Origin: JADHUC01 sp964617665
GTDB taxonomy: Bacteria > Planctomycetota > Planctomycetia > Pirellulales > Pirellulaceae
Assembly (NCBI GenBank): GCA_964617665.1
Contig: CAZUAH010000804.1
Coordinates: 1 to 5,373, forward strand
Direction of reading: 5' to 3'
DNA length: 5,373 nucleotides
Shown here piece after piece: positions 1 through 3,983 of this stretch. The stretch's first letter is position 1. The number at the start of each line of letters is the position of its first letter. Under the pieces are notes generated by a model. It saw only the letters and a program-made list of their open reading frames with translations. It did no database searches and had not been told where the DNA came from. Both the position numbers and the translations under genes were made by a program.

Positions 1-14
1 AAAAACGGGAATTC

Positions 15-57
15 TAGTTGTCGTCAGGCGGGAGAAATAGTTGTCGCTAGACAGGCG
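15..57. repeat. Direct repeat pair upstream of the excisionase gene
   Basis: TAGTTGTCG occurs at 15-23 and again at 38-46, 23 bp apart. Each copy is followed by a CAGGCG (25-30 and 52-57), with 1 and 5 intervening bases respectively. The pair ends five bases before the HTH gene start. Spacing close to two helical turns on one DNA face suggests a binding site, for example for the Xis-like protein itself or a phage-type repressor, but this is inference. Two copies of nine bases could also be coincidence. Confidence 0.3.
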
Positions 58-62
58 ATTAA

Positions 63-275
63 ATGACCCTGATCACCGTTGACGAGCTTGCAAGGATGTT
101 GAAGTTAAGCCGAAGCAAAGTCTACGATCTAAAGGAGAAGATCGGATATCTGAAGGTAGGCGGTTCTGTCCGCTTCACCGAAGATGATGTTCTGCGCTAT
201 CTCGACGGTTGCAGGGTGGAAGGAAATGGAAGAAGGCGGGAGTCAGTACGCTTCAAGAGTCGTCATTTTTCCTAG
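63..275 (+). CDS. Excisionase-family (HTH_17) DNA-binding protein
   Basis: A 70-residue protein with the compact winged helix-turn-helix of the excisionase/HTH_17 family. The N-terminal VDELARMLKLSRSKVYDL forms the first two helices, with the recognition helix around residues 16-23. LKVGGSVRFTEDDVLRYL (about residues 29-47) is the wing plus last helix, and the tail is short and basic. Proteins of this family bind direct repeats at attachment sites and steer tyrosine recombinases towards excision, or act as small transcription regulators. Its 3' end overlaps the integrase gene's 3' end by 23 bp in convergent orientation, which supports a role as recombination directionality factor for that integrase. 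The ribosome binding site is weak (AGG at 53-55, seven bases before ATG). A MerR-like regulator role cannot be excluded. Confidence 0.8.
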   Translation: MTLITVDELARMLKLSRSKVYDLKEKIGYLKVGGSVRFTEDDVLRYLDGCRVEGNGRRRESVRFKSRHFS

Positions 276-1236
276 AGGCTTGCTTCCGCAGGTATTCGGG
301 ATCTTGGGACAGATTGGCATAGACCTTGGAAAGCATGGTGGTGTCCTGATGTCCCAACAGCGTAGCGAGGGTAACAGGATCGGTACCAGTTTGAAGTTGG
401 TGGGTGGCGTAGGAATGCCTGAGAGCGTATGTGCAGTAGCGGGTACCGACCTTCTTCTTAATCCTGTTCCATGTGGATCCGATGGAATTGGCCGTCCACG
501 GCCTGCCCTTGGTGTTGACGAACAGGGTGGGGGAGTTGCCAAGACTTCGTTCTACGATTTCCTTGGCTTCGTCTGGAAGGTAGATGATTCGGTGGTAGGT
601 TTGCCCCTTGGAATCGACAATAGGCAGTATGATTCTGGAGAATCTGGGATCGTACATTTCGGGGGTGATAGTTACGACTTCCTGCGGACGGCAGCCTGTG
701 TACCAGACGAAAAGGGCGATGTCCTTGAAGTTCTGGTTCGGGACGGTGTCGATGGCTTGGTCAAACTCCACTTGGGAGAGGATCTGCTCCCGATGGTTGG
801 GTTTGGGTTTCTTCAGCCCTCGAAGCGGACTGGTATCGATGTACCCTTGCTCGATGCCCCAATTGAAAACCCTCTTCATTCCCATCACACAACCAGCTTT
901 GTAGGAGGCGCTCCAAGTGTGTTTGTCGAGTTCCCGCTGGATGTGGTGGGGTTTGAGGTCGTGGATTCGGAGACCCTTGATGTCGTCGTAGAAGTGCTTG
1001 ATACGCTTCTGGTACCATTCGTAGCTCTTCGGTCGGTTGATCTCAGTCCAGTCCATGAACTTGTCGATCAGCTCGGCCACGGAGCCGGGAGAGATGTCGG
1101 CGGGCTTGGACATCAGCTCATGGAACTGTCGGAAAGCCTCATCCTTATCAGGACCCAGACGGTGGCGTTTGCCGTTGATTTTAACGTACCATTCGCCACG
1201 AGCTTTCCAGTACCAAGGCTTATTCTGACGAGCCAT
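253..1236 (-). CDS. int: Tyrosine recombinase (phage-type integrase)
   Basis: A 327-residue site-specific recombinase that would cut and rejoin DNA through a 3'-phosphotyrosine to insert or excise a mobile element. Residues 1-45 (PWYWKARGEWYVKINGKRHR...) resemble an AP2-like arm-binding domain. About 50-140 is a SAM-like core-binding domain (VAELIDKFMDW, YKAGCVMGMKRVFNWGIEQG). About 150-320 is the catalytic domain. Active-site residues visible are R183 (TGCRPQEV), a beta-hairpin K210, R273 in YALRHSYAT, H296 in LLGHQD and nucleophile Y306 in SKVYANL. The first box-II position, usually His, is Tyr270. Length and domains look complete. The ATG at 1236 has a strong GGGAGGT ribosome site (1241-1247) four bases upstream. 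The gene reads away from the adjacent tRNA-Gln, as expected of an element integrated in that tRNA gene. Confidence 0.95.
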   Translation of the reverse strand: MARQNKPWYWKARGEWYVKINGKRHRLGPDKDEAFRQFHELMSKPADISPGSVAELIDKFMDWTEINRPKSYEWYQKRIKHFYDDIKGLRIHDLKPHHIQRELDKHTWSASYKAGCVMGMKRVFNWGIEQGYIDTSPLRGLKKPKPNHREQILSQVEFDQAIDTVPNQNFKDIALFVWYTGCRPQEVVTITPEMYDPRFSRIILPIVDSKGQTYHRIIYLPDEAKEIVERSLGNSPTLFVNTKGRPWTANSIGSTWNRIKKKVGTRYCTYALRHSYATHQLQTGTDPVTLATLLGHQDTTMLSKVYANLSQDPEYLRKQASRKNDDS

Positions 1237-1238
1237 TT

Positions 1239-1280
1239 CGACCTCCCATTGGTATCAACAATGGTATCAAGTGGAGGTCG
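1239..1280 (-). promoter_or_regulatory. Nested inverted repeats covering the integrase ribosome binding site
   Basis: Read on the minus strand, CGACCTCC (1280-1273) can pair with GGAGGTCG (1246-1239), which contains the integrase Shine-Dalgarno sequence. Inside it, CCATTG and CAATGG can form a second 6-bp stem around a TTGATAC loop, sharing one G with the outer stem. A transcript starting upstream of 1280 could therefore hide the integrase ribosome site. A transcript from the nearer candidate promoter would start around 1254 and lack the left arm. The pairing is seen directly; the regulatory reading is inference. Confidence 0.4.
1250..1270. repeat. Two 9-bp direct repeats beside the attachment region
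   Basis: TGGTATCAA occurs at 1250-1258 and 1262-1270, a 12-bp period, between the integrase start and the tRNA. Tyrosine integrases with an N-terminal arm-binding domain usually recognise short direct repeats flanking the crossover site. These copies are therefore candidate arm-type sites, or an autoregulatory operator, since the second copy overlaps the candidate -10 element. Confidence 0.4.
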
Positions 1281-1289
1281 ATTTTTCAA
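1261..1289 (-). promoter_or_regulatory. Candidate integrase promoter
   Basis: On the minus strand TTGAAA (1289-1284) and TACCAT (1266-1261) are separated by 17 bases, matching the sigma-70-type consensus at 5/6 and 4/6 positions. Transcription would begin near 1254, about 18 bases before the integrase ATG. Overlap with the TGGTATCAA repeat suggests that promoter occupancy and recombinase binding compete. Prediction from sequence only. Confidence 0.4.
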
Positions 1290-1304
1290 TAAGCCAAGAA
1301 AAAT
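1281..1304 (-). repeat. A/T-rich inverted repeat just after the tRNA 3' end
   Basis: ATTTTTC (1281-1287) and GAAAAAT (1298-1304) are perfect inverted repeats separated by 10 bases, starting five bases past the tRNA 3' end. On the minus strand the tRNA is followed at once by a T-rich run, so this may end tRNA transcription. Its place next to the presumed crossover also allows it to be a recombinase or accessory-factor site. Neither reading is proven. Confidence 0.35.
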
Positions 1305-1308
1305 AAGG

Positions 1309-1330
1309 CTACCCGGCCAGGACTTGAACC
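1309..1330. other. Presumed attachment site (element/chromosome junction) in the tRNA 3' end
   Basis: The integrase start lies 72 bp from the 3' end of an intact tRNA gene and points away from it. Integrases of this class commonly recombine within the T-arm to 3' end of tRNA genes, so the junction should lie in roughly this interval, with the element extending leftwards beyond the window. No second copy of this sequence is visible in the window, so the exact core cannot be drawn. Confidence 0.45.
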
Positions 1331-1380
1331 TGGAATTAGGGGACCAAAACCCCTTGTGTTGCCAATTACACCACCGGGTA
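1309..1380 (-). tRNA. trnQ: tRNA-Gln (anticodon UUG)
   Basis: The minus strand folds into a full 72-nt cloverleaf. The acceptor stem is TACCCGG/CCGGGTA with discriminator G. The D stem is GTGT/ACAC with loop AATTGGCA. The anticodon stem is AGGGG/CCCCT with loop TTTTGGT, giving anticodon TTG. The variable loop is four bases, and the T arm is CCAGG-TTCAAGT-CCTGG. U1-A72 and G73 are recognised glutamine identity features. The 3' CCA is not encoded, since the next bases are CCT. The 3' half is the likely attachment site of the neighbouring integrative element. Because the tRNA is intact, any insertion has preserved its sequence. Confidence 0.95.
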
Positions 1381-1399
1381 CTGGGTTGCTGACAGAGTA

Positions 1400-1427
1400 A
1401 TCTTATGGAAATCGCTCTGTACGACAA
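1400..1427 (-). promoter_or_regulatory. Candidate tRNA-Gln promoter
   Basis: On the minus strand TTGTCG (1427-1422) and TAAGAT (1405-1400) lie 16 bases apart, upstream of the tRNA, placing transcription start near 1393 and the mature 5' end at 1380. The tRNA is cut off from the upstream pilin gene by a terminator at 1460-1492, so it needs its own promoter in this gap. Confidence 0.4.
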
Positions 1428-1459
1428 CCGCAAATGGGTGATGCATTGTGTCCGGCGCA

Positions 1460-1492
1460 ACAAAAATCCCCCACTTCCGGGAAGTGAGGGAT
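1460..1492 (-). terminator. Intrinsic terminator of the pseudopilin gene
   Basis: On the minus strand ATCCCTCACTTCC pairs with GGAAGTGGGGGAT with one mismatch (a 12 of 13 match; the innermost bases must form the loop). It is followed directly by TTTTTG. This stem plus U-tract is a textbook rho-independent terminator, 58 bases past the pseudopilin stop codon. The plus strand lacks a T-run after the stem, so it works for the minus strand only. Confidence 0.8.
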
Positions 1493-1550
1493 ATGTGTCT
1501 GGTCTTGACAATCTGGCGTTCTAGATCCGGCCGAGAGGTATGGCGGACGC

Positions 1551-1994
1551 CTAGAATTGCAGGTGGCTGTCGTCGTTGATCCAAATCTGGCCGGTTCCTT
1601 CGTCGTACAACCAACCTCCACTCGCAGCTGCCGCCGCCGGCGGAATTGTTGCTCCGGCATCGACGATCGTGGCCTCGTCGTTGAACGGATTTGCGGGGAT
1701 CATCTGCACGTACGGACCGTACGCTCCACCCGCGGCGACCGCTCCGCTGGAGTCCGTCTTCTCGGTCAACTGGTCGACGATTGCTGCTTCGGTGGGCGCC
1801 ACGCCGTTGTGCTGTGCTTTGAATAACTCGATTTGCGAACGAAGCACATGCAGGTTGTACTTCGCGTTGCTCGAACGTGCTTCGTCGGTCGAACTCGCAT
1901 ACTTCGGAATGATAGTGGCGGCTAGGATGGCCAGGATGACGACCACAATAAGCACTTCCACCAGTGTGAAACCTCGCGTTCTCTTTAGTCTCAT
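1551..1994 (-). CDS. GspG-like type II secretion/type IV pilin-family protein
   Basis: A 147-residue pseudopilin. The N-terminus MRLKRTRG-FTLVEV is a class III prepilin signal: basic leader, cleavage after G8 by prepilin peptidase, methylated F9 and the conserved E13 (+5). A hydrophobic helix follows (LIVVVILAILAATIIP, to about residue 29). The body shows the GspG-like pattern: a long N-terminal helix (NAKYNLHVLRSQIELFKAQHNG), then YGPYVQMIPANPFN and a C-terminal GWLYDEGTGQIWIND strand region. It would be assembled at the inner membrane into a pseudopilus or pilus-like fibre. The open frame extends upstream to 2303, but the start at 1994 is chosen because it places the leader correctly and has GAGGAA eight bases before it. 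It is monocistronic and ends at a terminator. No secretion ATPase or secretin gene is nearby, so its partner machine is unknown. Confidence 0.9.
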   Translation of the reverse strand: MRLKRTRGFTLVEVLIVVVILAILAATIIPKYASSTDEARSSNAKYNLHVLRSQIELFKAQHNGVAPTEAAIVDQLTEKTDSSGAVAAGGAYGPYVQMIPANPFNDEATIVDAGATIPPAAAAASGGWLYDEGTGQIWINDDSHLQF

Positions 1995-2321
1995 GGCTGT
2001 TGTTCCTCGCTTCGTCCTCTCGGCAAAGTAGTTTGAGCCAGCGGCCAGCGTTGGCGTGATCCGACTACATCTACTTAGGTTGCCACTTAGTGGACGGCAA
2101 GAAAAAGCTTGAAGAATTGGGGGTTTCTTGACCTCTTGATCCCCTGATCTAGCTGTGGCAAGGAAGCTAGGCCCACAATCGTACCGGCTGTGACACCGAC
2201 GATGATCGTTGCTGGGGCGCGGACAATACCCAATTGGCCGGGTAAAATATTCGACCCCGTACAGACCGCAAAATGCCCAGAAGCCGATTCTCCTGAATGA
2301 CAACTCGAAAGTGGAGCCGCC
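1995..2321. promoter_or_regulatory. Divergent intergenic region between pseudopilin and thioredoxin-TPR genes
   Basis: This 327-bp gap must hold promoters for both flanking genes. The pseudopilin ribosome site (GAGGAA, 2003-2008 on the minus strand) and the thioredoxin-TPR ribosome site (GGAG, 2313-2316) sit at the ends. Dyad elements visible inside are CCACTTAGTGG (2083-2093), overlapped by TTGCC/GGCAA arms at 2080-2100, and CTAGCT/AGCTAG arms at 2149-2170 around a 10-base spacer. They are operator-like, but no regulator can be named. No convincing gene is seen in this stretch. Confidence 0.45.
2220..2248 (+). promoter_or_regulatory. Candidate promoter of the thioredoxin-TPR gene
   Basis: CGGACA (2220-2225, 4/6 to the -35 consensus) and TAAAAT (2243-2248, 5/6 to the -10 consensus) are 17 bases apart, about 70 bases before the start codon. 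The -10 lies in the only A/T-rich patch of this stretch. The -35 is weak, so the call is tentative. Confidence 0.3.
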
Positions 2322-3173
2322 ATGCCGGAAGAAGCAACCCCGTTAGTGATCGACACAACGAACGATACTTTCGAGAGCGACATATTCGAGCGATCGCACG
2401 ACGTGCCGGTGGTAGTCGATTTTTGGGCCGAATGGTGCGCTCCTTGCCGAGTGCTTGGGCCGATCCTGGAAAAACTAGTTGCAGAATATGCAGGTCGATT
2501 TGTCCTCGTGCGTGCCGATTCAGACCATCTCCAGGAAGCTGCGATGCGGTTCCGCGTCCAATCGATCCCTGCGGTGTTTGGCGTGGTTGGGGGTGAAATC
2601 GTCAACGCTTTCACGGGAGCATCGCCTGAGTCGGAGATTCGCGGATGGCTGGATCAATTGCTTCTGACCGAAAATCTGACCCAGGCCGAGAAGCTGGAAT
2701 CGACCGATGCCGCGCAGGCGGAAAAGAAGTACAGAGAGGTGCTTGACGGATCGCCAAACGAGGCAGCTGCTTCCATCGGTCTGGCCCGAGTACTGCTCGC
2801 GCAGGATCGAGAAGACGAAGCGCGGGATGTGGTTCAGCAACTCGAAAGCCGCGGTTTCTTGGAGCCGGAAGCGGAAAAGGTGAAATCCCACCTGCAACTC
2901 CGCGACAGCAGCAACGTAGACGTGGATGGTCGTCGCGCGGCAGCGAAGGCGGATCCCGACAACTTGCAGGCTCAGCTTGATTTGGGTGAAGCGTTGGCTG
3001 GTTCTGGTGAGCATCAAGAGGCCTTGGATATCCTTCTGTCGTTGGTCGAACGCGATCGGCACGGCGTTGGCGAGTCGGCTCGAAAGACGATGCTAGACAT
3101 CTTCCGCGTATTGCCGGACGATTCGGAACTGGTCCCGCAATACCGGCGAAAACTCTCCACCGTCTTGTACTGA
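2322..3173 (+). CDS. cnoX: CnoX/YbbN-family thioredoxin-TPR protein (redox chaperone)
   Basis: A 283-residue cytoplasmic protein, almost exactly the length of Escherichia coli CnoX/YbbN. Residues 10-115 form a thioredoxin fold with VVVDFWAEWCAPC (active-site C39 and C42) and the cis-proline motif SIPAV (P83). Residues about 120-283 are helical repeats of the TPR type (AQAEKKYREVLDGSPNEAAASIGLARVLL; LQAQLDLGEALAGSGEHQEALDILLSLV). The family holds unfolded clients and protects them from over-oxidation, handing them to GroEL/ES or DnaK. The E. coli protein has lost the catalytic pair, while this one keeps it. It is thus more like CnoX proteins with thioredoxin activity, and could reduce mixed disulfides. 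Start: ATG with GTGGAG five bases upstream. It has no signal peptide. Divergent from the pseudopilin gene with no operon partner visible. Confidence 0.9.
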   Translation: MPEEATPLVIDTTNDTFESDIFERSHDVPVVVDFWAEWCAPCRVLGPILEKLVAEYAGRFVLVRADSDHLQEAAMRFRVQSIPAVFGVVGGEIVNAFTGASPESEIRGWLDQLLLTENLTQAEKLESTDAAQAEKKYREVLDGSPNEAAASIGLARVLLAQDREDEARDVVQQLESRGFLEPEAEKVKSHLQLRDSSNVDVDGRRAAAKADPDNLQAQLDLGEALAGSGEHQEALDILLSLVERDRHGVGESARKTMLDIFRVLPDDSELVPQYRRKLSTVLY

Positions 3174-3210
3174 ATTTCCGGAAAACCGGCTAAGGATTTC
3201 CGCCGTTGAT

Positions 3211-3231
3211 CGTTCTGGATTACACAGAACG
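3211..3231. repeat. Hairpin-forming inverted repeat downstream of cnoX
   Basis: CGTTCTG and CAGAACG are perfect 7-bp arms around a GATTACA loop, 37 bases past the CnoX-like stop codon. With no T-run behind it, it is not a canonical intrinsic terminator. It may protect the transcript 3' end or serve as a protein-binding site. Confidence 0.4.
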
Positions 3232-3268
3232 AAGCTGCTTCTCTGTAGTACTAACGCCAAGAATCGCC

Positions 3269-3285
3269 AACTTTGTCACAAAGTT
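3269..3285. promoter_or_regulatory. 17-bp perfect palindrome, candidate operator
   Basis: AACTTTGTCACAAAGTT has two 8-bp arms around a single central base, so each half site is a mirror image on the other strand. This is the form expected of a site for a dimeric transcription regulator. It lies about 80 bases before the sigma factor start, where repression or activation of that operon would act. The regulator is not identifiable from the window. Confidence 0.45.
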
Positions 3286-3301
3286 AGCGACCAACGGGAG
3301 C

Positions 3302-3346
3302 GGGCCATTGCCAGCCGAGCGGTAGCTCGCATTTGGCTGGCGGCCC
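3302..3346 (+). repeat. Large interrupted hairpin just upstream of the sigma factor gene
   Basis: Three coaxial stems nest: GGGCC (3302-3306) with GGCCC (3342-3346), GCCAGC (3310-3315) with GCTGGC (3336-3341), and CGAGC (3316-3320) with GCTCG (3325-3329) closing a GGTA loop. Bulges are ATT on one side and CATTTG on the other. Sixteen mostly G-C pairs make this very stable. It ends 20 bases before the start codon and has no U-tract. It could be a structured 5' leader or a REP-like dispersed palindrome. Confidence 0.55.
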
Positions 3347-3366
3347 TGCCGCCCTGTGATTTGAGC

Positions 3367-3909
3367 ATGAAGGCCAAGAAAAACTCCCATGAGAGCCTTG
3401 CGCTGGACGATGCGGCTTGGCTGCATTCCGTGGTCGAGCAGTACGAGAACGCGCTGGTGCACTACACCGCGCGGCTGCTTGGCGACGTCGAGCGTGCGCG
3501 GGATGTGGTGCAGGACGCGTTTCTGCGTCTCTGCCGCGAGCCTCGGGGAAAGGTGGAAAACCGAGTCCGTCAGTGGCTATTTGCCGTATGCCGCAACCGG
3601 GCGATGGACGTGTTGAAGAAGGAGAATCGCATGAAGGCACTCAGCGACGAACAGGCCGAGCGGTGCGCAAGCCGCGACGGCGATCATACCGCGGCGCTGG
3701 AAAGACAAGAAACAGCCGGTCAGGCCTCGGCCATTCTGAATGGCCTGCCGGAAAACCAACGAGAGGTGATCCGGCTGAAGGTGCAGAACGGGCTGAGCTA
3801 TCGCGAGATCAGCGATGTGACCGGTCTGAGCATTTCCAACGTCGGCTTTCTCCTGCACAAAGGCATCAAAACGATCCGTGAGCGTCTGGCGTACGGGGCG
3901 GGCGCATAG
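3367..3909 (+). CDS. ECF-family RNA polymerase sigma factor
   Basis: A 180-residue sigma-70-family factor of the extracytoplasmic function type: only regions 2 and 4, no regions 1 or 3. Region 2 spans about residues 26-88 (YENALVHYTARLLGDVERARDVVQDAFLRL, then VRQWLFAVCRNRAMDVLKKENR), which contacts core polymerase and the -10 element. Region 4 is about residues 118-174 (LNGLPENQREVIRLKVQNGLSYREISDVTGLSISNVGFLLHKGIKTIRERL), whose helix-turn-helix reads the -35 element. The downstream gene, 74 bases on, encodes a membrane protein with an anti-sigma-like N-terminus, so this factor is probably held inactive at the membrane. The ATG at 3367 is preferred; an in-frame TTG at 3361 would add two residues. 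Neither has a clear Shine-Dalgarno sequence, and a stable hairpin lies just upstream. Confidence 0.9.
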   Translation: MKAKKNSHESLALDDAAWLHSVVEQYENALVHYTARLLGDVERARDVVQDAFLRLCREPRGKVENRVRQWLFAVCRNRAMDVLKKENRMKALSDEQAERCASRDGDHTAALERQETAGQASAILNGLPENQREVIRLKVQNGLSYREISDVTGLSISNVGFLLHKGIKTIRERLAYGAGA

Positions 3910-3971
3910 CCACCGCAAGATGGTCGGCGAAGCCACTCGAACCGTGCAACCCCAGAGCCACAAACGAATAC

Positions 3972-3977
3972 AAGGAG
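3972..3977 (+). promoter_or_regulatory. Ribosome binding site fixing the start of the vWA gene
   Basis: AAGGAG lies six bases before the ATG at 3984, a near-perfect Shine-Dalgarno sequence. It contrasts with the missing site in front of the sigma factor. If both genes share one transcript, the anti-sigma/vWA protein would be translated more strongly than the sigma factor, as expected for a repressed sigma system. Confidence 0.7.
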
Positions 3978-3983
3978 ACAATC

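Larger units (their letters stand above)
3174..3366. promoter_or_regulatory. Dyad-rich intergenic region before the sigma factor gene
   Basis: The 193 bases between the CnoX-like stop and the sigma factor start carry several inverted repeats in a row: CCGG-AAAA-CCGG near its left end, CGTTCTG/CAGAACG (3211-3231), GAAGC-T-GCTTC (3231-3241), a 17-bp palindrome (3269-3285) and a large hairpin (3302-3346). No standard sigma-70 promoter and no U-tract terminator stands out. The sigma gene may use an ECF-type promoter, which cannot be identified without family alignments. Confidence 0.5.

Noticed and set aside
184..1392. 402-residue open frame on the plus strand opposite the integrase
   Set aside because: It mirrors the integrase gene on the opposite strand and runs through the tRNA. 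It has no recognisable domain, while the minus-strand product has the full set of recombinase motifs.
1995..2303. N-terminal extension of the pseudopilin frame up to an ATG at 2303
   Set aside because: The extra residues look like translated non-coding sequence. The prepilin leader demands a start a few residues before G-FTLVEV, and ATG 1994 has a good ribosome site.
2087..2614. 175-residue minus-strand frame crossing the intergenic region into the thioredoxin gene
   Set aside because: It overlaps a clear plus-strand gene, is rich in Ser/Arg/Thr as typical of antisense translation, and contains no known motif.
3211..3241. Intrinsic terminator for the CnoX-like gene
   Set aside because: The stems are good but no T-run follows on the plus strand, so it is listed only as an inverted repeat.
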